Source: Apiotrichum sp. Y4204
Taxonomy: Eukaryota > Basidiomycota > Tremellomycetes > Trichosporonales > Trichosporonaceae
Assembly (NCBI GenBank): GCA_025531455.1
Contig: JAMYHL010000023.1
Location: 248,001-312,000, forward strand
Length of the DNA: 64,000 nt
Direction of reading: 5' to 3'
Part shown: piece by piece, positions 37,014 through 48,039 of the stretch
Layout of the letters: each line of letters opens with the position of its first letter
Position numbering within the stretch: position 1 is the first letter of the stretch
The notes under the pieces: generated by a model
What the model was told of the DNA's origin: nothing
Database searches by the model: none
Seen by the model: only the letters and a program-made list of their open reading frames with translations
Position numbers and translations under genes: made by a program

Positions 37014-38209
37014 TCACACGAGAACATGGGTATCGCCAGACGGGACAAAGTGCACGCCATCCTCCTTCATCGAGCGTGAGACCCCGGTCGGCCCAAAAGC
37101 CTTGTCGTACCCGTTCCGCCTTTCGTGCTCGCGGACTGCCTCCGGACCACGTAGATACACGCTGTCGACACTCTCGGAGCGCAGCCCGCGACGCTCCGCG
37201 TCGTCCAGCATGCGCTTAAGCTCGGCAGCGACTTTCTCGCGCTTGAAGTACGCTGTGCGGGGGTAAAATGTGATTCTCTCCCGGGTGGGCGTGTACTCCG
37301 GGACAGACTCGCGTCCTAGATTCCGCAGAATGACCTGCTCGCAGAGGGTCTGTCGTCAGTCGTCAGCACTCCCATCCCTCCCTGCCGCCACTCACATAGT
37401 CGCCGTCTGCTCGGTTGAGATTGAATGGTTCGCGGAGGTTGACGTGCGGATTGGTAATCACGCGCGCGTAGTGGAGGTGGTTCGGAGAGTGCGAGTGCGG
37501 GAGCATGCCGTGCGTTACCACCACGTCTCCAGCCTTGGCCACGACCTCGGTGAAGGTCTTTGACGTCCTGCAGTGATCGTAGATCCCAGGGAAGGGCGGG
37601 TCGAGGCCCTGCGGGTTGTTGTAGAAGAGCTCCACGAGGGCTCATTGTCAGGTACTATAGTTGCCAATAACGACACGCACGCTTGATACCGTCCTCGCAG
37701 AGCGCGGTGCCCCCTCCTCCCGAGGGAATGTCCGTGAAGCAAAAGATGATCGTGAGCGCATTCCCGCTCGAATCGAGAAACTGGCGATACCTGCGATTAG
37801 ACCCGACTCCGCTCTCCACGCACCAGTCATTGTCCGTATGCCAGCCCGTCAGGTCCTGCGGGGTATGGCTCTTGCCCACGCGCTCGGATGTGCCAAAGTT
37901 GATGATCATCTGGTCGCCATACCACCGTTCACGCACCGGGTCAATCTTGTCTTCCCCGCCGACGAGCTCGCACATCTTTTCCCACGCACCCGGCGCAAAC
38001 TCCTCGGCACGCACCTCCCGGTGCCGCGGCAGCTTGGTGTACTCCTCCACCCACGTCGTCTTGTCGTCCGGATCCATACCGAGTCGGACCCACAGGTTCG
38101 CCATCCACTCGTGCAGGAAGCGTGGGGCGATCGCGCCCTCGATCTTGAGCCACCCGTGCTCGACAAAGTGTGTGCGCTCGGCGGCAGTCAGGTGCTTGTA
38201 CTCGAGCAT
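37014..38209 (-). CDS. Phytanoyl-CoA dioxygenase-like Fe(II)/2-oxoglutarate oxygenase
   Basis: Three exons (37681-38209, 37396-37640, 37014-37349; introns 40 and 46 nt) give 369 residues. The start MLEYKHLTAAERTHFVEHG is typical of PhyH proteins. The iron-binding H-x-D lies in GWHTDND (His124, Asp126). The distal region HGMLPHSHSPNHLHYARVI contains the third His candidate and the Arg that would bind 2-oxoglutarate. FGTSERVGKSHTPQDL and FCFTDIPSGGGGTAL also fit the double-stranded beta-helix fold. The first intron must end in GAG rather than CAG to keep the frame, which is unusual. Family members hydroxylate CoA esters or small molecules, including amino acids in some branches; the substrate here is unknown. 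It is divergent from an amino-acid transporter. Confidence 0.88.
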
Positions 38210-39753
38210 CGTATCCCGATTGTGTGGCGGGTCTCACGACCGTCCCCCCGTCTTATATCTCGCCCTCGTTCATTGTCGCTTGGCCGTTGCCTCGCTGATC
38301 CGCGTTATGCCGTTGTTCCCACGAGATGGATATACCCCGCCACATGCTTGACCCGTACTTCCTCACCATCAACTGAGCGTCGAGAGCATCAGGACTGCGA
38401 CAGCTCGAGGTACCATCCGGATATAGCTATCGGTGTTGGCCGAGACTTGGATATAATGTACCAAGCCTGTTCAGCTATATCCCTGTTAGCTTGTCAGGTC
38501 TCCTACCTCTGTGTCAGCAGGCCTCAAACGGCCCAGCACCAAAGACATGTAAAAGGCCTGCATCTCTTGTTGCACTGTAGCGGCGACACCCGCTTCCAGC
38601 GAGCGTCACAGCCAGTGGTCGGTGCGTCGGTCCGGTCGAGGCTTCATGGTATTGTCTTCGTAACGGGGGCTCCCCTCCTCGTAACGCGTCACGGCTGCAA
38701 CAAGCGCGTCCGGCGTCGTCTGTGAATACACACCTGGACTCATGCACCCCGACATGCAGTCAGCCGCCTAGGGCTGTTTCCGCATAAGCATCAGGATGAT
38801 CACCGCACAGGCAGGGATGGGGATGGAATGGAAGATTTGGGATCTGCGCGATCGTCCACTTGTTGATGGATCCTCTGTGATCCCAAGATTGCCGGTTCAT
38901 CCCAGAAAGGCAATGCCACCGGATGCACGGTGACTGTCCTATGACTTTCATCAACCCGCTCATCGGGCGGAGTCTCCAACTCAGTGTTGCCTCTCACGGG
39001 ACACAACACCCCACACGACCAACCTCGTACGGAGCTCATATCTCCTGGTGCCCCGGTGCCCCGCGGACGTGCCGCGACTACCCCAGAAGCCAGGCGTCGA
39101 TCGAGGTTTGGCGACGTCAATGTCACCGTGAATAACCCAGTCCATCACTGCGCGGCGCTGTGGACTGGGGGCTAAATTTACTCTCCGCGTGCTAGACGAG
39201 CCTCCACCGGCATGAAAAATACCTGGTATGACATCTGGACATGTGGCTATTCGAAAGCAACACGGAGACGCGGAGTGGCCGCGGCGCTCGCGTGCCAGTG
39301 CCCACCTCAGCCGGCGGTACATGTCCATCTGGCTGTGCAGCCGGCCTGGATCCGGAGTCGCCAGACAGCCCACCTACCCCGCGCCGCGGCGTCGCCATGG
39401 CCCGCAGATATGTGCCTATACTCCTCCCCCGGACCAGGATAGGCCAGGATGCACCATGGTCCGCGAATCATCCCCACGGGCAGCCCGCGGCCCCGCCCGA
39501 CCAGTGCCTTTGATCAACGCCGACGGAGGCAGCTTACAAGGTTTGAGAAACTTGTCGAATAGATAAAAAAGAATGTGCACGAAATGGTTGTAGCTCCCCG
39601 TATGAATTGTGGAAACACACAACAATCACTCTTGACAATACCTGTTCATTGATTCGGTTCACTACTCGCGCTCGCTGCTAGCCCCGTACTCGCCCTCGCT
39701 CCACGCGAACACCCTCTCGCCTCTTGGCACGTGCACTCCACGTTTCCTCCATC
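38210..39753. promoter_or_regulatory. Divergent region between oxygenase and AAAP transporter genes
   Basis: On the minus side TATAAG occurs at 38250-38255, 41 nt before the oxygenase ATG. On the plus side the last 90 nt before 39754 are C/T-rich and include an E-box CACGTG at 39728-39733. The middle shows no convincing coding frame. Confidence 0.5.
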
Positions 39754-41570
39754 ATGACAAAAGCTTCATGGGACCGCCATCCCGAGGTGGAGCCCGTCGA
39801 CGAGAAGGAGGATATTCAGACGCAGCCTGTGCACGGCACCAAGACGCAGGCGGAGAAGGACATGTTCGAGGTGCATGTCATGGAGGCCGGCGACCACCAC
39901 CTGGGGCGCCGCACGTCGCGGCACCACTCGCTGCACCCCGAGGCGAACATGACCGAGGCGGAGCGGCAGGAGTACATGAGCGAACTGGTCATCCACGGCG
40001 AGCAAAAGTACCACAAGCTCGGTTGGTTCAAGCTCCTCATCGTCCTTATCCTGCAGGCCATTGCACTCGGCAGTCTCAGTCTCCCCTCGTGAGTACCGGG
40101 TGTGTCACCCGCGCCAAGAAATGAGACACTGTGCGGCCGAGATAGCGATAACGATCATGGCGGTGATCACGTGTCCATCTTAACAGCCGCGTTTCATCTG
40201 CACAGACAAAGACTACGCAAGCCACATTCCGCTGACAAGGCAGGGCATTCGCGACGCTGGGCATGGTCGCTGGCGTGATCTGTGTGGTGGGCATCGGACT
40301 AGTGGCCATCTACGCAGCCTACGTCGTCGGGCAGGTCAAGCTCAAGTACCCGCAGGTGAAGCACTACTCTGATGTCGGCCCGATTCTCGGGCGGAGGCTC
40401 GTCGGCCCGCGTTTCGGCCGCTTCCTCGAGATCTTCATGGCGACATGGTTTATCGTCGTGTTCATCCTCCTCATCGGCTCGCACTGCCTCACCGGCACGG
40501 TCGCGTTCCGCACGATTACCGAGAGCAACGTGTGCGACATTGTCTGGGGTGTCGTGTCCATGATCCTGCTGTTCATCTGCGCCCTGCCACCAAGTTTCGC
40601 AGAGATGGCGATCCTCGGATACATTGATTTTGTGTCTATCGCTGCTGCCATTCTCCTCACGCTGATCGCGACCGGCGTGCAGGCAAGGAAACAGCCTGGC
40701 GGCGTGGCCGCCGTCGACTGGTCCGCGTGGCCCATGGAGGGTCTCACGTTCTCGCACGGCATGCTCGCCGTCACGAACATTGTGTTTGCGTACGCGTTCG
40801 CCATGTGCCAGTTCAGCTTCATGGAGGAGATGCACACTCCGACCGATTTCCCGAAGGCGATTGCCGCGCTCGGTGTCGTCGAAATCGTCATCTACACTCT
40901 GACGGGCGCGCTGGGCTACGCGTTTGTAGGCAAGGGGGTCAAGTCGCCCGCGCTCCTCAGCGCCGGCCCACTGGTCGCCCGCATCGCGTTCGGCATCGCG
41001 CTCCCCGTCATCTTCATCTCTGGGTCCATCAACACCGTCACCGCCGGCCGTTTCCTCATGGACAAGATTTTCACGCGGAGCACCATCCGCTATGTCAACA
41101 CTCCCATGGGGTGGGTCACCTGGATCTCGATCGTGGGAATCATCTCGATCCTCGCGTGGATTGTCGCCGAGGCCATTCCGTTCTTCAACGGCCTCCTCGG
41201 TATCATGGCCGCCCTCTTCGTCTCCGGCTTTTCATTCTACGTCCCGGGAGTCATGTGGTGAGTTTTCCGAGATTTTAAACGAGATGGGGAATGGGTCATG
41301 GCCCAAGGGAAGTCGGTCACGCTCTTTGAATCTCTTCCCTGTCCCAACATTCCGTACACCTTTTTCTTCTGAGCGTAGCTGACAACAAGGTTCGCGCTCA
41401 TCAGAGAAGGCGGGGCCTTCGCCAACAAGCGCAACGCATTCCTCAGCGTCGTCAATGTCGTGGTCATCATCGTCGGCCTGATCACTCTCGGGTGCGGCAC
41501 TTATGCCGCCGTTGACGACATTGCGACGTCGTACCGAAAGGGCACGCTGGGCGGAAGTTTCACATGCTGA
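39754..41570 (+). CDS. Amino-acid transporter, AAAP/AVT family-like
   Basis: Three exons (39754-40088, 40244-41257, 41390-41570; introns 155 and 132 nt) encode 509 residues. A hydrophilic, charged N-terminus of about 90 residues rich in His/Glu precedes the membrane part, which opens with LGWFKLLIVLILQAIALGSL. About eleven membrane segments follow, with FAYAFAMCQFSFMEEM and the loop PTDFPKAIAALGVVEIVIY typical of the fungal AAAP neutral/aromatic amino-acid permease group (Mtr-like). The ATG at 39754 is preferred over an earlier in-frame non-ATG start. The second intron ends in AAG. The protein should carry amino acids across the plasma or vacuolar membrane; specificity is unknown. It is divergent from the PhyH-type oxygenase gene. 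Confidence 0.93.
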
Positions 41571-43672
41571 GCAAACGTGTCAGAAGATTGGGATCAAGGA
41601 GTGGTGGCGGCAGGAGAAAAGTGTATTTTGTATCGGTTCTGTGACAGCGAGCATAGAGACATGGGACATGGGCAGTTTTACGACCTTGGGTCACCGAGAT
41701 GGATAAATGCGGTTCAATGCAGGGCTGCAGGAGGACAAGCAAGGGACATGAGACAGACATCCCCACATCTGACGCATGATCGAGGAAACTTGTGGCGCCG
41801 CCACATGTCGCCACCACCACGATGAATGTTGCTGTTGGGGAAGCAGCTAGGGTCCTGGGGATGTCTCGGGCCAGTCATTGCACCCGGTTCACGCGTCGGC
41901 ATTGCCGCGCATATGAGTCCTGTCGGTGGCGAGCACCCCAGTTCTTGCATGCGCCGTTGGACGCCGCACTCACCGGGCCAAGCGCTTCTATTATTATTGT
42001 TGTTGTCACACACACCCCTGGCACCCCATACCGGCGCTACGGCCCCATTCCCCGGACTTGTTCCTGTCACTCGATTGGCACGCGAGTCCGAAGGTGGGTT
42101 CGGCTTCGCGGGCTCGCTGCGCATCATGCGGTGCGGCGCATGGCAAGAACTGAGCCGACGCACCGGGTCACGCGGTGCGGCGCCGTATCGAGCATGAAAG
42201 TCGGCAGTGTGTTCCGGACTTCCGGCGACGTGAGACATAACGAATGGCAAACAGCGCACGCGGGCAATAATGTGCTCGTAAATCCTGGCAACACGCGATA
42301 TTATCCAGATTACCGACGCGTGCCATTCGTGTTTTTCCGTGGTTTCGGCGCAACTGGCCAATTGCGCGCGGGCGCCGTGAATGGCCAATAATGACAATGT
42401 CTGTTTGACAATGTGTCGCAGCAAGGCGGCGGCCTCGGCTTCTGTGAACGGACAGGGGGGATCTCTGATGTCCGTTCCTGACATCTGATTGCGGGCATTG
42501 GCGACCAATACGAAACGGGCGCCGCGGCGTCGTACGGTCCGTCAACTTGGCAACCGTCACATGTACAGAGCAACGGGCTGGAGCGGCCTGCGGCCGCTAA
42601 AGAGGCGGGCACGGCTGATGTCCGTCACGCTACTGTTTGGCTGGACGGCCTGGACGGAGACCCGCCGGTGTGTCCTATTAAGGTCCCGGATGCCGCAGTC
42701 CGGCCCATGCAACCGTTCCACAACGCGGATGCGCCGAGGGCCTTGAGGTCCGGCCCGAGCAGGAAGAAACGCAGGACGCAGGCCGCAGGGACGCATGTGG
42801 TGCGGCCGTGGCACTTTCGGCTCCTCCGTTCCTGCCGCGAGTTTGGGATCTTGGGCCGAGCCAGTCTCGGGTCGAGGATTTTCCGTCCTGGGTCTCCTGC
42901 TTCAGAAGATGTGCAGCCAGGACGGACAGGATCAGGGCAGGGGTCGCTGGATCGCTCTCCGACGCCGAGTAACCCAAGACTTAAAGTTGGGCACTGCACA
43001 GGAAGCAGTATCCCCGATGAGGCATTATCCGGAGAGCCTACGGCCCCGAGCTTGTTCCCTCTCGGGGGGTCGTCCCGGCCTTTGACCTCTGCATGGTCTT
43101 CATCGTGCCTGGCTTCGGCTCTGTCAGTTGATCGAATTTTCCGTGCTTAATCTTCGCCAACGGAACAACTGCCACCACGGTCGACGTTGCAGCCACTGAC
43201 GCTGGCTGCGCGCCGGGAGTTGCGGACAAGTCGCACCTGGGGCTGATGACTGATACAGTCGGGATCAGCATGATTGATCTACAGAGCTCATTAATGACAT
43301 ATGCGTGCCGTTAGTACTCGGCCTTGCTGGCTACGTCCGCGCAATGTCCACGGCATACTGGGCGGCATGCGATGCAAGAATCGGCATTCCCACCAGCATG
43401 CTGGAGACACCGAGCAGAACAGCAAGCAAGGGCATCGGCCAATTGAGCCCACGCTTGCTTGGCGTTTCTGGTAGGGTCAATAGGGTCGCCGTCGGTGTTT
43501 TCTGTTTTCTGTCAGGCAGGTCAGGTGTCTGGGCTGGGTGACTGCCCCGGCTGGTTTGCCGAACAGTCGCACAGTACGGTACACGCACTGTTGGGTAAAA
43601 GTACCGGCAACGGCGCTCATCAGGCAGAGAGTGAGGTACGCAAGCGGCGTAACCCAGCGCACATGCCTAGCA

Positions 43673-43711
43673 CTAGTGGCCTAATGGCCTAGTGGCCTAG
43701 TGGCCTGGTGG
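43673..43711. repeat. 8-bp minisatellite, unit CTAGTGGC
   Basis: Five head-to-tail units: three perfect, one CTAATGGC and a terminal CTGGTGG. Confidence 0.85.
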
Positions 43712-45320
43712 ACACCTACCTACCCAGCTGTTCCTCGTGCAATGTACGGGTTGTGCGCTGTGCACGAGGTGGCGTTACTAGCTACTCCTGTCAGCTTCTA
43801 GCGAATCAGAAGTGGTTCATTGAGGGGCCTACGACTACCGCTGACGTCGAGCAGGGTGAGCAGGGTGAGAGGGGTGGCGGGTGAAGGGGCAAGAGCTGAG
43901 CCTCTTTGTGACCCCCTACACTGTCTTTGCCCCCTTCCGTCCTACGGCCTTGTGGTCATTCATGCAGGCATCAGGCCATGTAGGCACAGCGGGTCCTCGC
44001 GGTCCTGACGCTGTTGCTGAGCACGCCTCTATACTTCTATCCTCTGCCCTCTTTGAGGCCTGCAGCATGAGGCGTGCGAGTTGCTCATTAATTTTTTTTT
44101 CTTGCTATTTTTACAGAGGGTCATTAGGCGCAGGGTGAGGTACGAGACAACGCTCCCGCTGCTGCTCTTCCCCTGCTGTTCCCCTACCTGTACCCACTGA
44201 CAAATTTGCCTGTTCAAGAGGCACAAGATCAAGAGATCAAGAGATACATAGATTGATTGCAGGTCCGCCCCCCCTTGCCCTGATCCTGATCTGGTTGTGG
44301 AGAGGGAAAGTAGCTCCAGAGATGGATCCGTGGAACGCTGCTGTGCGTGGATACGAAAGCATATCCTGAATGGCCAACAGGCAAAGGTCGCCACTGACGT
44401 CTTACTGCCCACTACTGTCCACTGCTGCCGATGTGTCGGCTGTGAGCGATACCGAGGACGGAGGGAAAAGAAAAGATGCCATGCGAAAAGCCTGGCAAGA
44501 ACACAGCAGACGACGTCGGGGACGGCATGCGCGAGCATTCATGATCGTCGCGGTCGCTGGTACGTACTGCTCTGCCCAGATGGTGGGACCTGGCTGTACA
44601 TGCTTTGTCGTCGTACGGGTACTGGGCCCGACAAAAAGAGGAGAGAGAAAGACCACAATGAAATGGTGTAACTATCGCCAGCCTTCCAGCCCGACCGTCA
44701 GGGGCCTGACGAGAGGCGGCAGACCGCCTGCAGAGCAATGGCATGCAACCTATTTGACCTAGTTGTCTGCTGTGCTCACCCCCCCACCCCTCGTGCGACA
44801 CACACACTTCTGGAGTATCAGCGCAATCGCAGGGTTATCAGAAGTGTTCCAACAAGGTCTCAGGTTTGGCATCACAGGGGCTTCGGACTATCAGGGTCAG
44901 GGGGGATAGAGAGACAGATTAGGGGGGGTTCGCGCGGAACAAGTGAGGGGAGAGGCAAGAGACGACGAGCCGATGCAAACACCTATGACGTCGTGCGATA
45001 TCGGCCATTAGATGAGAGCACAAGACTTGCAAGTGTCAGGCATCAGAGCCAAACAAAGTTCACGATTGCACGATAACAGCTCCCTCCCACATGCTCCGCC
45101 TCATCCCCGCAAGGGGCAAGGCGGGACAGCCCAATGGGCTCAGCAGATGTGCGCGCCGCTGATGGGATGACCTTTGGAAACCCCCTCCTGATAATAAGAG
45201 TAACCCAAATGTGCACAGCGCACCGCGAGCAACAGACGGGCCCCGAAGCGTATTCTTGCCCCCCCCTCGGCCCACGCGACCTGTGCGCACCATTGCGTTG
45301 CCTGCCGTGTTCTGATACCC

Positions 45321-45360
45321 GGAGCAGGAGTCAGGAGCAGGAGCAGCAGGAGCAGCAGGA
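45321..45360. repeat. Imperfect GGAGCA(GCA) tandem repeat
   Basis: Four to five imperfect units of GGAGCA/GGAGCAGCA in 40 nt. Confidence 0.75.
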
Positions 45361-45940
45361 CCCGCCGAGGAACAACATCAACAAAGGACGAGGCAGGCAT
45401 GGCAGCCACAGGAGTACATCTCGGGAGGGGAGAACTTATCTGGTGCCCCTCGCATTCAGAGCTTCGAGGCTTGCAAGGCAGACAGGCAGACCACCCGCGG
45501 GATCTACAACCTCTGCCGCAGCTACCTGATCCTGCGTTGCAGCTACCATAGGTAACTCCCGCAGGCATTTATCCAGCTGGCACGCGCCTCCGCGGCCGGC
45601 AGGTATAGCATGCAAGGACTCCATGGGCCAGTCTAACAGTATATGCGCTACTTTGCTTGGCGCCAACGCGCCCCCCCGCCAGCTCTCGGCGGCCAACAAA
45701 AGGCGACGCCGTCGATCCCATGCCACCGTCTCTTCCCCCCTCAAACCCATCTTTTTTTCCCCCTCACCGCCTCATTACATAGCTTGTCTTAGAGATAACT
45801 GATCGTGTGATCTTATCACAGCTCAGTAACTACGAGACATCCGACCCACTCCGGCCAGCTTCAACAGGGATCGCCACGGGGCCATCCCCACCGCACGCAC
45901 ATTTCTTCACCCGCCGCCTCCACCACAAAAGTTGACCGCC

Positions 45941-48039
45941 ATGCTCTGGAAAAAGGAGAAAGCGGACGCACTTGCGCCCAGAAGTAACACACCTACCGAT
46001 GCCCCCGATGCCCTCGCGCCGGGCTTCGACACCGTCGCCGCCCGCAAAACCGAGTTTGCCACCGACACCGAGTCGCTTGTCAGCGACACGACGCTCGTCG
46101 CGCACCAGGAGGGTATCAAGCCCGCCTTCCTCGCCAAGGCAAATCTTCTCAACAAGGCCATCCAGGAAATCGGTTTTGGCCGCTACCAGATTGAGCTCTT
46201 CTTCAGCGGTGGCTTCGGCTGGTTTGCAGACAACGTGAGTACCCGCGGTACCAAAGGTGCCAACGGCATCGCCGGCACCCTCAAAACGTGAAACATAGAG
46301 TACAGTGCTGACAGTAACAGATTGTGCGTATCCTGGTGACCGAACACATTTGGCCCGGCTGGCTGGGCATCGGGGTTGTGGCGCCACACCCACCCGATGA
46401 ACCCGAAACGAGCCGCCGGCCCAACCGTGCAAGGCACATAAACCTCGTTTAGAATCACAGCTAACCCTCCCAGTGGCTCCAGGCTGTGGCCATCGTCATG
46501 CCTGCTATCGCCAAGGACGTGATTGCGGACGACAGCGACAAGTGGGAGGCAAACATTCGTGTGCGTTTCGCCACCCTGTCGCTTTATGTCGGTCTCATTG
46601 TCGGCGCCTTCTTCTGGGGTGTCACCGCTGATCTCGTCGGGTACGTTTTTGGTTTCCCCTGCCACAAAGCTCCGGCAAAGCCACAACCATCAGTATCCAG
46701 CGCTAACACCTCAGACGCAAAATTGCTTGGAACTGTACTCTCTTCATCGGCGGTGTCTTCGGTGTCGCCGCCGGAGCATCGCCCACCTTTGTCTGCTTCT
46801 GTGCCTTGGTAGCCTGCATGGGCTTCGGCGTCGGCGGCAACCTGCCCGTTGACGGCACCATGTTCCTCGAGTTCATGCCTGGAACCCACCAGTGGCTCCT
46901 CACCTTCCTCTCGATCTGGTGGGCTATCGGCCAGGTCGTCGCGTCGCTCATCGCCTGGGGCTTCCTCGCCAGGTGGGGTTGCAAACGTGACGAGGATGCC
47001 CAGTACATCCACGGTGCCGGATACAGCCCAAACGGCTGGTGCGACAAGCGGGACAACTCTGGCTGGCGCTACACCTACTACTGTCTCGGTGCCATGATGC
47101 TTTTGCTTTGGGTTGGCCGTTTCTTCATTCTCCCCGTCTTTGAGTCGCCCAAGTTCCTCTCCTCCATCGGCAAGGACGAGGAGGCCGTCAAGATTATCCA
47201 CCAGCTCGCCGCGCGTAACGGCAAGACTGTCAACCTTACCGTCGAGGACCTACACCGGGCCGCCCTCCCCCACCTCACCGAGGAGGAGAAGATGAGCGCC
47301 GACAAGATCGAGGACGCGACCAAGTTGGGGGTTGTTGGCATCGTCAAGAACTCGCTCCAAGAATTCAACCCCAAGGTTCTGTTTGCCACCCGGCGTCTTG
47401 CCCTCTCCACGTCTCTTATTATCCTCTGCTACGGTGCCGTCGGTCTTGCGTACCCGCTTTACAACTCTTTCCTTGGTTCTTACCTCGACAACAAGGGTGC
47501 GCAGGACAAACTGGACCTCAACGCTACCATGAAGTCCTACACGTACCAGGCCGCATGTGGTGTGCCCGGTTCGTTCGCCGCCGCAGCCCTCGTGAGCTGG
47601 TCGCGCGCTGGTCGTAAATACTCCATGGCCTTGTTCACTCTCTGCGCCGGTATTTTCCTCTTCGGCCTCACTGCTTCGAAGAACATGGTCCAGGTCAACG
47701 CCCTCACCTCCATCGCCGCCTTCTTCCAGAACGCCTATTACGGTGTCCTCTTCGGCTACGCCCCCGAGCTCTTCCCCACCCCTGTCCGTGGTACTGGTGA
47801 TGCCCTCTGTGAGTGTTTTCTTTACTTTTTTTTGTTTTGGGCCTTCAGCAGCAGCCACTGACTCTTTAGGTGCGTCGTTCAACCGTGTCACTGGTTTCTT
47901 CGCCCCCATCATCGCCATCTTCTCCGCGGCCGCCAAGACCCCCGACGGACCCGTGTACGCCTCGGCGTCCATCTACATCGTGGCCGCCATCCTCATGGCG
48001 TGCCTCCCCGTCGAGACTTACGGCAAGACGGCGCTCTAA
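45941..48039 (+). CDS. MFS transporter (sugar-transporter / SVOP-like)
   Basis: Four exons (45941-46234, 46474-46640, 46715-47808, 47870-48039; introns 239, 74 and 61 nt) encode 574 residues. The N-terminus of about 75 residues is cytosolic. IGFGRYQIELFFSGGFGWFADN is the start of an SVOP/SV2-like MFS fold, and GVTADLVGRKIAWN, formed across the second intron, is the loop 2-3 motif. GFGVGGNLPVDGTMFLEF and YAPELFPTPVRGTGDALC are further hallmarks. A long charged central loop (about residues 270-310) separates the two six-helix halves. The family carries sugars, organic ions or phosphate; the substrate is unknown. Gaps of about 4 kb isolate the gene on both sides. Confidence 0.93.

Larger units (their letters stand above)
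41571..45940. other. 4.4 kb gap without a recognisable gene
   Basis: The longest frame (minus strand, about 41714-42484 from its first ATG) has no family resemblance and includes a poly-Asn run created by a TTATTATTATTGTTGTTG repeat. Also present are a five-unit minisatellite (43673-43711), a GGAGCA repeat (45321-45360) and a purine-rich tract (about 44893-44970). The right end is the promoter of the next transporter. Confidence 0.5.
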
